Positions 8,672 through 17,403 are shown, counted from the first letter of the stretch. The stretch is 64,000 nt of DNA from DSWT01 sp035420085 (GCA_035420085.1 DAOLUH010000017.1:1-64000); one strand, 5' to 3'. Numbers and translations are program-made. The notes: generated from the sequence alone by a model not told the origin.

Positions 8672-9319
8672 CTACTCGCCCCATTCCCCTTTGTCGTGTC
8701 GCCGCAGGATCAGGTAGACGCCAAAGGCGATGATCGCTGCTGGAATGAGGATCCGGCTGAGCCACGTCGCGCTGATTAAGATCAACACACCGATGCTGGC
8801 CAGGATGACTGCCGGGTAGGCTGCCCAACGCATCCGCCCTGCCGGCGTGGGTAAAATGTAAACCAATAAGAAGGTCGCTGCCAGGCCGACCATAAACAGC
8901 GCGGCAAAAACGCCGCCGTCCATGTAAGGCTCAAAGCCGACGAGCAGCGCGATCGTTCCAAACACACCGGCAGGGATGATGGCCCACCATTGGCGCGCTG
9001 CGGTTCGCAGATAGACAGCCAGAAAGCTCGACGCGAGGCTGCCCAAGAAGATCGTCGCTCCCCAGGCGCTACGGGCTTCAGGGACAATCTGCTCGAAAGC
9101 CATCAGCGCCCCCAGTCCTACGAGCGTCATGCCTGGGATAGCGGCCCACCAGTTGTGACGCTCGACGAGAAATGTGTACATAAAAATCAGTCCCGGTATG
9201 GCGAAGACAATCGGCCAGAGATTGTCGAGCAGCAGCATGTTGAGGCTTTGCAGCAAGAACAGCACGCCGCCCACAATGAGCATGATCCCCCAAAAAATTC
9301 TGGATTCAAGATGTTTCAT
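8672..9319 (-). CDS. DUF5668-like polytopic membrane protein
   Basis: A 215-residue protein that is almost entirely hydrophobic, with about seven helices. It begins FWGIMLIVGGVLFLLQSLNM, the same WGxILIxxGxLxLLxxL opening as its three neighbours, but lacks the soluble beta domain. Two LiaI-like hairpins seem to be joined. A GGGGGGAA stretch before the ATG can act as ribosome-binding site. It lies 18 bp from the preceding gene in an operon of paralogues; the function is unknown and only a membrane role in the LiaF-like cluster can be inferred. Confidence 0.75.
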   Translation of the reverse strand: MKHLESRIFWGIMLIVGGVLFLLQSLNMLLLDNLWPIVFAIPGLIFMYTFLVERHNWWAAIPGMTLVGLGALMAFEQIVPEARSAWGATIFLGSLASSFLAVYLRTAARQWWAIIPAGVFGTIALLVGFEPYMDGGVFAALFMVGLAATFLLVYILPTPAGRMRWAAYPAVILASIGVLILISATWLSRILIPAAIIAFGVYLILRRHDKGEWGE

Positions 9320-9337
9320 GATGACTTCCCCCCTGGT

Positions 9338-10135
9338 TTAATGGACGCTGAACGAGCCGACGCCGCCCTCGAGCATGATGTCCACCTTGTTGCTGGCGGT
9401 CTCGTAGTTCGGCGAGCGATATTCCCCTTCGACTTTGGGGAACCGTGCGTGGTTTACGGAGACGCTTGCCAGCGCCCCGCTGGTGCGGATGCGCGCTGCA
9501 ACGCCGTCGGGAATCTCGATGTCCATCGAAGCTGCGCCGCTCGATCCGCGAATCTCGGTATATCCGGCGCGGGCCGGCGCGACGATGTGCGTGGAGCTGG
9601 CTCCGGTTTCTACTTTAAGCCGCGTGACCCGCAGATTGCTCAAGTCGAGTCTGGCGTCGCACGCCCCACTTTTCACCGTGAGGGTAAGCGGGACGGCATC
9701 GGTGAGCGCCAGCGTCCAGCGCCGGTGGTAGGCCGGCCCAAAGTTCCACTGCGGGAAGCTCAGCGGCGGCGACTCCAATTTGACCCGTTGGACGCTGCCC
9801 TCAGTCGTAACCTGATGCTCGATCCCGTCAAAGGTTCCGCTTAGCAGCGTTCCGCCGGAGGCGCTACCGCCGATGCTGAGTTCTCCCGCGCCAAAGTCAA
9901 TGCGCACGTGCGCCTCGTCCGCTTCCAGCGGGATGCTTAGTTCTTCGGTCACGAAGGTGGAGCGGCTGTGTGTCGAAGCCCACAAAATCCAGGCGCCGAA
10001 GCCGATCAAAGCCAGAGAGAAGATCAACTGCCCGGCGCTGATGCGCAACGGCGCGAGCACGCCCAAATTGTCCAGCAACAAGAGCAGGCCGACGACGACC
10101 AAAATGACACCCCAAAACAAACGTTTGTTATACAT
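9338..10135 (-). CDS. LiaF-like membrane protein with toastrack beta domain (second copy)
   Basis: I place the start at 10135 (MYNKRLFWGVILVVVGLLLL) because the longer frame upstream is hydrophilic, arginine-rich sequence overlapping the previous gene. From here the protein has 265 residues: two hydrophobic helices (about 7-23 and 33-52) forming a DUF5668 hairpin, then a beta-repeat domain (VRIDFGAGELSIGG, VKSGACDARLDLSNLRV, SSGAASMDIEIPDGV, GGVGSFSVH). It is a clear paralogue of the gene at 7721-8620 and ends in the same GGVGS/GVGSLT-type strand. Its neighbours begin 11-18 bp away, which indicates one operon. Confidence 0.8.
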   Translation of the reverse strand: MYNKRLFWGVILVVVGLLLLLDNLGVLAPLRISAGQLIFSLALIGFGAWILWASTHSRSTFVTEELSIPLEADEAHVRIDFGAGELSIGGSASGGTLLSGTFDGIEHQVTTEGSVQRVKLESPPLSFPQWNFGPAYHRRWTLALTDAVPLTLTVKSGACDARLDLSNLRVTRLKVETGASSTHIVAPARAGYTEIRGSSGAASMDIEIPDGVAARIRTSGALASVSVNHARFPKVEGEYRSPNYETASNKVDIMLEGGVGSFSVH

Positions 10136-10146
10136 CGCTGTTTCAC

Positions 10147-10686
10147 CTATTCCCTTTCGACACGCTTGATGGGACGCAGAAGCGCCCGGATGAAGAGAAA
10201 CACGCCCAGAGCGATCAGGGCAAACGGCAGATATACCTTGAAGGGGAAGTACCCGAGGATATTGCCAAACAATGAGCCAAAAATGGTGAAGAGCACCGCG
10301 CTGACGAGAATACTCTCCAATCCGTCGCTGATTTGCTTGCGCTTCCAATGGATTAGCCCCGCGATCACTGTCCCCACGCCGACGAAGCCGGGAATGAGCG
10401 TCCACAGGTACGCCCAGCTCTCCCACGTCAGGACGCGGGCGTTCTGAAAGTAGAGAATCCCCCCGATCCCCCCAACGATGCACGCCGGGATCGCCATATC
10501 GGGCGAACCGCTCAACAAGCCGATCACGAGCAGCCCCAGGGCGATCAGAATGATGATCATCGGCCAGCTAAAGGTGAAATTGAACCACGCGCTCAGGCCG
10601 GGGATAACTTGAAAGGCGAGCAGGATGCCGCCGATAAAAATGAGCACCAGCCCCGCAGTGATATTGCTTCTTTTAGGATTGGACAT
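10147..10686 (-). CDS. DUF5668/LiaI-like membrane protein, first gene of the operon
   Basis: A 179-residue polytopic protein beginning MSNPKRSNITAGLVLIFIGG, chosen as start because GGAGG lies six bases before it. About six hydrophobic helices are visible, with no toastrack domain. It belongs to the same DUF5668-like family as the three genes after it, which are separated by 11 to 51 bp. It is the promoter-proximal gene and is preceded by a 34-bp near-perfect palindrome that probably controls the whole four-gene unit. The function is unknown; LiaF-type envelope-stress or membrane-quality roles are the best guess. Confidence 0.75.
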   Translation of the reverse strand: MSNPKRSNITAGLVLIFIGGILLAFQVIPGLSAWFNFTFSWPMIIILIALGLLVIGLLSGSPDMAIPACIVGGIGGILYFQNARVLTWESWAYLWTLIPGFVGVGTVIAGLIHWKRKQISDGLESILVSAVLFTIFGSLFGNILGYFPFKVYLPFALIALGVFLFIRALLRPIKRVERE

Positions 10687-10706
10687 CAGAACCTCCGTTG
10701 CGTGAA

Positions 10707-10740
10707 AAGTATAAATGCCTTGTATAAGGCGTTTATACTT
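10707..10740 (-). promoter_or_regulatory. 34-bp palindromic operator or leader hairpin before the LiaF-like operon
   Basis: The arms AAGTATAAATGCCTT (10707-10721) and AAGGCGTTTATACTT (10726-10740) are complementary except at one position, around a GTAT centre. It lies 21 bp before the first ATG. The arms contain TATAC sequences that could form the -10, so a bound repressor would block transcription. As RNA it would form a stable hairpin in the 5' leader. Confidence 0.7.
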
Positions 10741-10751
10741 ATACGTTGACG

Positions 10752-13010
10752 TTAACGAGAGGTTGCAACTTTGAGGAGGCCGAGCGGCGCAAGCGCGTTG
10801 GGATATTGTCCTGTAGAGCCGTCGGCGGCAAGGCGGATGCCGTCGGATGTGCGATACAGTCCCGCCCACAGCGGATACTCGCCCGGTGGCAGATCGGCGG
10901 GGATGTCCAGGGGATGCGTGTCGGGTACGCGATCACCGGCCTGCCAGACTGTGGTGGGATACCAGCCCAGGCGCGGTGGGCTGTCGTGTTGCGCCAACGG
11001 CGCAGCGTCGCCCGGACGCCACAGATGCACGAAGGCGGTGAAGTCGCCATCGGGCGCGCGCAAGGCTTCCCAGTACAGCGTCACCGTGACCGTCTCGCCA
11101 GGTTGGGCAGTGGTGGGGCCATCGTATCCGCGCAGCGCAATCTGGCTGTCGAACGTGGCCGTGACGGCGTGCACCGGCGATGTGTCAGGCGTATGCGCCG
11201 GCGCCACGCTGACCGCGCCGACGACCGGGGGTTCGTACACGCGCCCATCGGCAAGCGCCGCGCTCAGCCGTTCGCCGGTTTCCGTGTCGAACAATCCCAT
11301 TTCCAGCCGGTACAACAGCGGCCCTTCTGCCCACGCTTCGATAGACACGCGATAGTTGTCGCAGAAAGCGCGTCCCACAGGCCACAAGGTTGTGGGGAAT
11401 CGCCCCAGGCCGGGATAGGTATGTCGCTCGGCGACGCGGCTGTTCTCCGGGCCGATGAGGTGAACGAAGACCGTGTACTCCCTCGACATCGGCGCGATAG
11501 CTTCCCAGCACGCTCTGACTGTGAATGTGTCGCCCGGTTGCGTGCGTTCCGTATCCACGGCGATGCCTAAAAGCCGCACTTGCTTCGCGTAGTCAATACC
11601 GACCGGTTGCAGCTTATTCATCACAGCGGTAGGCGCAGACAATCGCGGCGGCGCAAACGTCGCCAGAATCCGCGCGCCAGGCGCCAGCGCCGTCAGTGTG
11701 AAGAAGAGCAGAATCAATGCATCTGCGAATGGGCGAATCGGCGAAGGGGCGCGAGTCTTGCTTCCTGCTTCCTGCCTCTTGACCCCGTTCGCCAGGAACA
11801 GCGCCCATGCGCCGAGGGCAGGGAAGAGCAACCGTCCGTGTGGGGCCTCGACTTGCCGCATCCAGTGGAGCAGGGCCGCGAAAATGCCGCCGCACCAGAG
11901 CAGCGCGAGCGCGAGGATGCCCAGTGTGATCTGTGTCGCGCGCGTTTTACCTGCGCGTTGCGCCATCTGCGCAACATTCCACAGGCTGCGGATGAACAAC
12001 ACGACCGTTCCCAACGTCAGCACCCAATAGACCCACGCCGGCCACGTCACATGTCCCCATCCATACGCCGCCCAGAACGAGTACACCAGGCGCGGCATTT
12101 CTGGCAGCAAGGTGAGCAGACCGACCGGAGCCGGGCGGCCCCAGGGCGTGTTCGCGTGGTTGGAGATGCCCAACAGGTCGCCGTAGAGCAGCCCATTGCG
12201 CACGTACCACCATCCGCCAACGAGGAGCGCCGCCGCAACGAACGCCGCGCTATAGACCAGGATGCGCTTTCTATCCAATATCTGGCGGAGCGCCGCCCAC
12301 AGCAGCGCCGACCCGGCCACAGGCAGCAGTAGAATGGCGCTGGTCTTGGTGAGCGCGGCCAATCCGGCCAACGCGCTGCACGCGACGGCCCGCCGCAGCG
12401 TCAGCCCTCGCCGCAGCGTGCGGGCGACGGCCCATAGCGTCGCCGTCGAGAGTGCCGCCGCTGCGCTGTCATTGCTGATGACGCTGCACATAAAGACAAA
12501 CTGTGGGTGGAAAGCGACCAGTAGCGCCGCGACCCGCGCGCCGCGACGATTGCCGAATGTCTCGTATCCCAGGCCCCACGTCGCCAACACCGTCAGCAGA
12601 CCGAAGAGCAGCGAAGCCAGGCGTGTGACGTGGATGCTCAACGCCGCGCCCCGCCACGGCCAGGCTTCCTGTGCCGTGTGGATGAGCATATTTTTGTTGT
12701 CCGGGATTGTGCCCGGCGCCTGATGGCCGAAGCCGGGATTGCCCCACAGCAGGGCCTCCAGGTCAACGTTCTTGAAGGGCGTGTTGAGCAGCGCGGCGAC
12801 GGCGTAGTAGAGCGGCGGCTGCGCGACTTCCTGGTTCGCCCCGCTCGCGTCGTTGTCCATCGCCGGAAGACCGCGACCTTGCGCGAGCCAGCGCACGTAA
12901 GCGTGGTGCCAGATTTCATCCGGCGCTTCGAAGACGGGCGTGGCGGCGTTGTGCATGATGACCAGCAAGGCGAAGGCGGCCAGCAGCAGTATGAGCGATT
13001 TGTCTTTCAC
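10752..13010 (-). CDS. GT-C family glycosyltransferase-like membrane protein with two C-terminal beta domains
   Basis: A 752-residue protein. Residues 1-425 form a polytopic region with about ten helices; just after the first helix comes FEAPDEIWHHAYV, the acidic luminal loop typical of GT-C polyprenyl-phosphate-sugar transferases (GT39/GT83-like), followed by AQPPLYYAVAAL. Residues 480-600 and 625-745 are two similar beta domains (FTVRACWEAI..YTVFVHL..WPVGR and VTVTLYWEAL..FTAFVHL..WQAGDRV). The family transfers lipid-linked sugars to proteins or lipids on the outer face of the membrane; acceptor unknown. It overlaps the preceding paralogue by 4 bp (ATGA). One loop encodes KRQEAGSK from a period-7 repeat tract. 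Confidence 0.8.
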   Translation of the reverse strand: MKDKSLILLLAAFALLVIMHNAATPVFEAPDEIWHHAYVRWLAQGRGLPAMDNDASGANQEVAQPPLYYAVAALLNTPFKNVDLEALLWGNPGFGHQAPGTIPDNKNMLIHTAQEAWPWRGAALSIHVTRLASLLFGLLTVLATWGLGYETFGNRRGARVAALLVAFHPQFVFMCSVISNDSAAAALSTATLWAVARTLRRGLTLRRAVACSALAGLAALTKTSAILLLPVAGSALLWAALRQILDRKRILVYSAAFVAAALLVGGWWYVRNGLLYGDLLGISNHANTPWGRPAPVGLLTLLPEMPRLVYSFWAAYGWGHVTWPAWVYWVLTLGTVVLFIRSLWNVAQMAQRAGKTRATQITLGILALALLWCGGIFAALLHWMRQVEAPHGRLLFPALGAWALFLANGVKRQEAGSKTRAPSPIRPFADALILLFFTLTALAPGARILATFAPPRLSAPTAVMNKLQPVGIDYAKQVRLLGIAVDTERTQPGDTFTVRACWEAIAPMSREYTVFVHLIGPENSRVAERHTYPGLGRFPTTLWPVGRAFCDNYRVSIEAWAEGPLLYRLEMGLFDTETGERLSAALADGRVYEPPVVGAVSVAPAHTPDTSPVHAVTATFDSQIALRGYDGPTTAQPGETVTVTLYWEALRAPDGDFTAFVHLWRPGDAAPLAQHDSPPRLGWYPTTVWQAGDRVPDTHPLDIPADLPPGEYPLWAGLYRTSDGIRLAADGSTGQYPNALAPLGLLKVATSR
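11755..11782 (-). repeat. Period-7 tract inside the glycosyltransferase gene
   Basis: Four tandem heptamers read on the + strand: GTCTTGC, TTCCTGC, TTCCTGC, CTCTTGA. The tract encodes part of a hydrophilic loop (KRQEAGSK) between transmembrane helices. A second short periodic stretch (GCGAATGG, GCGAATCG, GCGAAGGG; period 8) lies about 28 bp to its left and encodes SPIRPFA. Confidence 0.7.
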
Positions 13011-15193
13011 GGCTGCGCCTCCCAGATAATGGCGGCATTATCTGGCAATGGATTCCCGTTGATGGTCGCGGGTACTCTTACGCCGGTGATGGGATGGTAT
13101 AGCCCGACGGCGATGCGCGCCGGGGTGACGCCGTCCGGCAAAGACAGAAGATGGATGTCGAGGATGCGATCGTCGGCTCCCCACAGACTGGTGGGGAAGT
13201 GGCCGTTCTGGGGTGGACCGTCACCTGTCGCCAGCAGCTCTCCGTCCTCGGCATAGGCATGAACAAAGACGGTATAGTTTTCGGGTGTAGGTGTGTCACT
13301 GCGCCAATAGAGTGAGACACGCCAGTTATTGCCCGCGCGGTTGATATAAGCATCTTCAAGTTGCGCGAATGTCCCGAATTCCACGAAGGTGGTCAGCGTG
13401 CGTTCCCATTGTGGAACTGGCTGTGGATCGGGGATGCGTAACAGCGTCAGATGCGCTGTGTCGCCGGTCGGGATGCCGTTAGCGTAGGTTGGGCGGCGGA
13501 TGCCGGTTTGATCGTCCACCAGCGCTACCTGTAACATCCAGGCCTGAACCGGCGTTGCGCTTTGCGGAAGCGGCAGGCGGTAACGGTCGCGGATTACCGT
13601 CCCCACCGGCCATAGCGACGGGGGCAGGTTGCCGCGACCGGGCCAGTGGTGATAGTTGAGGCGCAAATCGGTCTCGCCGGGCACGGGGGAGGCGAGTTGC
13701 AGCGCCAGGGTGAGATTCTCGGACACCGGCTGCGTGGCTTGCCAGTACAGCGTGACATCCAATGCAGGACGACAATAATCCGTGGAAGCCAGGATACAAG
13801 CCGAGTGCGCTTTGGTGACGCGGACATCGTACCCGCGCAAAAGAATGGCGTCGCCAAAAGCCACGCCTGTTGGGTTGGGGATGGGGCTGGCGGCGGATTG
13901 TCCCACGGGCGGCGCAAAGAGCAACACCGGTCCCGCGCATAAGCTCACGACAGCCCAGACGGGCAGAATAGCGGCCCACATCCGCGTGAGCATGTGTGAC
14001 GGATTCCATCCGGCTGCCATAATGAGCGCCAGCGCCGCGATCGCCGGGAAGAGCAACCGCCCGCCTGTCGCCGGGGTGATGCTATTCCAGCGCAGCCACG
14101 CGAGGACGATGACGGCGAACCAGACGGCGGACAGGGTCAGCGCCATTTTCTGTCGCCGTTCGAACCGCCGCCAGCCCGCAATGACGCCGAGTAACCCGCC
14201 GGCCATCGCCAGGAAATACGGCCAATACACCGCGCGCGGGTAGAATGAGCATGGCATTTGTCCCCAATAGGAAAGCAGCATCGGCCTGATCTCGCTGAAC
14301 GCGATGGGGTAGGTGCGCCGCCCGACCTCTGCCAGCATTGGAGCCAACGCGGTGGGATCGCCGTAGAGGCGCAGATTGCGCGCCATCCACGGCGCAACGA
14401 GCGCGAGGGCAGGCAACGCCATCCAACAACCCAAGGCGACGATGCGGTGCAGCGGCGTTTTGTGTTGCCAACCGTGGAGCAGCGCCGCCAACCCGCCCAG
14501 ACTGATCAGTCCCAGGCCGCTCAGCTTGCTCAGCCCCGCCAGCCCGCTGAGGATGCCGAACAGGAGCATCCGCCGGTACGTCGGGCCTTTGTCCCATACC
14601 TCAAACGCGAGCACAAGCCCCCACGTCGCCAGCGGCGTCACCGCGTTGTCGTTGTTCACGCCAGAGGCGACGAGCAAGAATTGCGGGTTAAACGCCACGA
14701 GTCCCGTCGCGAGCCACGCCGCCGGGCCGGCGCGGAAAATCCGCCGCGCCAATACCCACACCCCGGCAACGGTCGCCGTCTGCAGGAGCGTGGAGAAGAA
14801 GCGCAGCGCGTGAAGGGTCAGGCGGCTTCCGCGCCACTCCTGGCCCGGCGCGCGCACCCAGGTGGCCTTGTTGTAGAAGGTTCCGGTCGGCCCACATTCG
14901 ACGACATTGCCGGGAACCGCCTGGGGCGTGTGAGGATCGTCAGGCAAATTCCACAGGCGCGCCCAACCCGCCGCCAGGATATGATAGAGCGGCGGCTGCG
15001 AAGCTTCCTGCCGGACGTGATAACCCGCCGCCTGCGCCGCGCCATGAACCGGCAGCTGTCCCGTTGCGGCGATGAAGCGCACGACCTCGGCATGTTCGAT
15101 TTCGTCCAGATTTTCGTAGGACGGCGTGAGGACATTCCAGGCCGTGGCGACGATGATGAAGGTCACGAGGAGAACGAGCAGGTCTTTGCGCAT
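13007..15193 (-). CDS. GT-C family glycosyltransferase-like membrane protein, paralogue
   Basis: 728 residues from the ATG at 15193, chosen because it follows the hydrolase stop by a single base, which suits termination-reinitiation, and GGAGG lies 11 bases before it. The layout matches its downstream neighbour: one helix, then the acidic loop YENLDEIEHAEVVRF, QASQPPLYHILA, then about ten further helices to residue 425. C-terminal beta domains follow with LYWQATQPVSENLTLALQL and LYWRSDTPTPENYTVFVHAY. The two genes are a tandem duplication that has diverged strongly. A role in transferring lipid-linked sugar at the membrane is inferred from the GT-C fold only. Confidence 0.8.
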   Translation of the reverse strand: MRKDLLVLLVTFIIVATAWNVLTPSYENLDEIEHAEVVRFIAATGQLPVHGAAQAAGYHVRQEASQPPLYHILAAGWARLWNLPDDPHTPQAVPGNVVECGPTGTFYNKATWVRAPGQEWRGSRLTLHALRFFSTLLQTATVAGVWVLARRIFRAGPAAWLATGLVAFNPQFLLVASGVNNDNAVTPLATWGLVLAFEVWDKGPTYRRMLLFGILSGLAGLSKLSGLGLISLGGLAALLHGWQHKTPLHRIVALGCWMALPALALVAPWMARNLRLYGDPTALAPMLAEVGRRTYPIAFSEIRPMLLSYWGQMPCSFYPRAVYWPYFLAMAGGLLGVIAGWRRFERRQKMALTLSAVWFAVIVLAWLRWNSITPATGGRLLFPAIAALALIMAAGWNPSHMLTRMWAAILPVWAVVSLCAGPVLLFAPPVGQSAASPIPNPTGVAFGDAILLRGYDVRVTKAHSACILASTDYCRPALDVTLYWQATQPVSENLTLALQLASPVPGETDLRLNYHHWPGRGNLPPSLWPVGTVIRDRYRLPLPQSATPVQAWMLQVALVDDQTGIRRPTYANGIPTGDTAHLTLLRIPDPQPVPQWERTLTTFVEFGTFAQLEDAYINRAGNNWRVSLYWRSDTPTPENYTVFVHAYAEDGELLATGDGPPQNGHFPTSLWGADDRILDIHLLSLPDGVTPARIAVGLYHPITGVRVPATINGNPLPDNAAIIWEAQP

Positions 15194-15194
15194 C

Positions 15195-15962
15195 TCAGGC
15201 ATTGCCTCCGGCATCGCGCAGCCACGCCAGCGTGCGCGCGAAGACGAGATCGCGGTCGTAGTCTATCACGACGGTATGTCCGCCGCGTTCCACCCATAGG
15301 ATGCGCGACGACCCGCCAAGCCGCGCCGCGATGCGTTGTGGCGTTTTGGGCGGTACGACCAGATCGTGCCGCGCCTGTACCAACAGGGTGGGTGCGGTGA
15401 TGCGCGGCAGTTGCGCATCCAGGGCGCGCATCACTTCTGTAATTTGCACGACGCTGCACAGTGGAATCCGCGTGTACGTAAAGTGAGCGCGTCGCATTGC
15501 TGGATCGCGCACATCCGAGCCAATTTTGGGGAGGAAGCGCACCATGCGCGCGCCGGATCGCGCCAATCGCAGCAGGGGATGGCGCGCGAGCGCGCCGTCG
15601 GGCGCGGAGAAGGTGACGACGCGCGCCACAGGATGCCGCGCCGCCGCGTGAAGCGCCAGCGCCCCGCCCAGGGATAATCCGGTGATGCAGATCTGGACGC
15701 AGTGTTGCCGCAGTTCGGCCAGGCCGGCCTCTACATCCGCCAGCCACTCCTGCCATGCTACGCGCTCCAGGTCTTGTGGCTGCGCGCCGTGTCCGCGTAG
15801 CCGGATGCCGCTCACGGTCAAACCGGCGGCGTTCAGGTAATCTCCTAGCGGGCGCATCTCGCCTGGCGCGGTAAGGAACCCGTGAATCAGCAACACGCCC
15901 GGTTCGCCGCCGGGTAAGAAGAAGGGCGCGTTGGTTGACGAAGCACACACCTGCTTGTTCAT
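15195..15962 (-). CDS. Alpha/beta hydrolase, carboxylesterase / monoacylglycerol lipase type
   Basis: A 255-residue cytosolic hydrolase (or 261 from an in-frame ATG at 15980; neither start has a clear ribosome-binding site). Visible motifs: oxyanion-hole segment LLIHGFLTAPGEMRPLG, nucleophile elbow GLSLGG, acid region LVQARHDLVVPP and the C-terminal His in ERGGHTVVIDYDRD. This arrangement fits Est30/monoacylglycerol lipase-like esterases acting on short to medium acyl esters. It is the first gene of an operon with the two GT-C proteins; its stop and the next start are one base apart. A deacylating role on a lipid intermediate of that pathway is plausible but unproven. Confidence 0.88.
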   Translation of the reverse strand: MNKQVCASSTNAPFFLPGGEPGVLLIHGFLTAPGEMRPLGDYLNAAGLTVSGIRLRGHGAQPQDLERVAWQEWLADVEAGLAELRQHCVQICITGLSLGGALALHAAARHPVARVVTFSAPDGALARHPLLRLARSGARMVRFLPKIGSDVRDPAMRRAHFTYTRIPLCSVVQITEVMRALDAQLPRITAPTLLVQARHDLVVPPKTPQRIAARLGGSSRILWVERGGHTVVIDYDRDLVFARTLAWLRDAGGNA

Positions 15963-16001
15963 CGGTGTGGAGTATAGCATATTCGCGCGAGAAGGGAACG
16001 T

Positions 16002-16172
16002 TTAGCGAGTTGTGGTGAAGGCTGCCATGATGAGGCGGCTGACGTAACCGGCATTATGCCATTCTTGACGATTGCCGCCTCCGCCGTGCAACAGCACGAC
16101 GGCCGGACCTGCGCCGCAACGATCGTAAGCAATCCGTGCGCCATCGGGTGAGATTGCGAATAATGTGTCCAT
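16002..16172 (-). pseudogene. Alpha/beta hydrolase N-terminal remnant
   Basis: A 56-codon frame reading MDTLFAISPDGARIAYDRCG, then GPAVVLLHGGGGNRQEWHNA, GYVSRL and a non-homologous tail before TAA. The first 48 residues match the N-terminus of small alpha/beta hydrolases (strand-strand-HGGGGN oxyanion loop, W, GYVxRL). Everything from the nucleophile elbow onwards is missing. It sits 40 bp upstream of the intact hydrolase gene on the same strand, which has a different N-terminus, so this is a decaying second gene and not part of it. It is too short to be functional. Confidence 0.75.
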
Positions 16173-16220
16173 AACCTCAGATTATACAACCTGCTTCTGA
16201 AGGCGATAATTGTTTATGCT

Positions 16221-17399
16221 TCATTGCTCCGTCTCAATCTCCACCTGTGCCGTCATCCCTGGACGTAGCGCTAGATCGGTCGGATCCAGTTCAATCATCA
16301 ATGTGTACGTCGTATCACCCTGCTGTACCACGGCTACCGGCGAGATGGTGACGATGCGCCCGCTCAGCGGTGTGTCGCGGAAGGCGTTGATGCGCGCCGT
16401 GACCGTTTGTCCCACCTGCACCCGCCCGATTTCCAGTTCCCCCACGTTTTTCGTCTCGACACGCCAGCGCGAGACATCGAGCAGTTCGATGACCGGCGCG
16501 CCGGGCGCGACCCACTCGCCCACGCTGAGATTGACTGCCGCCACGATACCGTCGAAGGGGGCGATCAGGGTCGCACGGGCCAGATTTTCCTGAGCGATGG
16601 CGAGCGCCTGTTCCGCGCGCTTCACAGCTAGTTCAGCCAGCGCGAGCGTCTCCAGCGCGACGGGCCGCTGCGCTTCGTAGAGGGCGAGTTGCGCCTGTGC
16701 CAGTTGCGATTTCGCATTGGCGATAGCAACCTCGTAACCCCGGTCTGCGCTGTGGAGCCGATATTGCGCCAGTGTGAGGCGGTGATGTTCTTGCATGTCT
16801 TCCAGGGCCTTGGCGGCGGGAGAATAGGGCGCCCAGTCCTTGGTGGTGGGGTCTTTGAGCAGGTTGTCGTAGGCGTTCTGCGCGTCACGCAGGGCTTGCT
16901 CTGCCTGGGTCAGGGCGGCACGGTCAAGGATGGCCTGGTTGCCGCGCAGGTCGTACTGCGTTTGCGCCTGCGTCAAGGCGGCTTGCGCGCTGCTGATGGC
17001 GGCTGTGGCGGCGAGCACTCGTTCCGGCACGGGGAGAGCTTGCGCTTGCAGTTGAGCCAGAGCCATGTGCGCGTTCTCCACATCCAATGCAGCTTGCCCT
17101 ACGGCGCGTTGCAGGTCGGTGTCGTCAAGCACGGCCAACGTCTGCCCGGCCTGTACGGACGTCCCCACCTCAACATTGAGTAATTTAATATCGCCGTCGA
17201 TGTCGAAGCTCAGCGCGAGACTGCGGACGGGGTGCAGGATGCCGTTGGCGTTGAGGCTCCCGGGCAGCGATTGAGGCTGCGCTATCCTAGAGTCGGGCGC
17301 CGGTGTCGGCGTAGTGGATTGTGCTGAGCTGGCGTTGCACGCTGTAAGGGCGAGGAGCAATAGCAACCCTGATTTCCACAAAAATCGCAGTGGTTTCAT
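16221..17399 (-). CDS. HlyD/MacA-type periplasmic adaptor lipoprotein
   Basis: 392 residues from the ATG at 17399, eight bases after GGGAGG (a TTG at 17417 is the alternative). The lipobox LALTAC gives Cys near residue 20. An N-terminal lipoyl half (KLLNVEVGTSVQAGQTLAVLDDTDL), a long alpha-helical hairpin rich in Ala/Gln (about 75-255), the second lipoyl half (ARATLIAPFDGIVAAVNLSVGEWV) and the beta-barrel domain (VGQTVTARINAF) follow in the usual order. Such adaptors join ABC permeases of the MacB class to export substrates or envelope stress signals. It is the last gene of the ATPase-permease-adaptor operon; the permease stop overlaps its ribosome-binding site. Confidence 0.92.
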   Translation of the reverse strand: MKPLRFLWKSGLLLLLALTACNASSAQSTTPTPAPDSRIAQPQSLPGSLNANGILHPVRSLALSFDIDGDIKLLNVEVGTSVQAGQTLAVLDDTDLQRAVGQAALDVENAHMALAQLQAQALPVPERVLAATAAISSAQAALTQAQTQYDLRGNQAILDRAALTQAEQALRDAQNAYDNLLKDPTTKDWAPYSPAAKALEDMQEHHRLTLAQYRLHSADRGYEVAIANAKSQLAQAQLALYEAQRPVALETLALAELAVKRAEQALAIAQENLARATLIAPFDGIVAAVNLSVGEWVAPGAPVIELLDVSRWRVETKNVGELEIGRVQVGQTVTARINAFRDTPLSGRIVTISPVAVVQQGDTTYTLMIELDPTDLALRPGMTAQVEIETEQ

Positions 17400-17403
17400 C
17401 CTT

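Noticed and set aside
9338..10483. Longer start for the second toastrack protein (10483)
   Set aside because: The extra 116 residues are hydrophilic frame-shadow of the preceding gene; MYNKRLFWG at 10135 begins the conserved membrane hairpin.
14258..15400. 380-codon plus-strand frame opposite the GT-C gene and hydrolase
   Set aside because: It crosses two well-supported genes on the other strand and is composed mainly of Arg, Gln and Pro.
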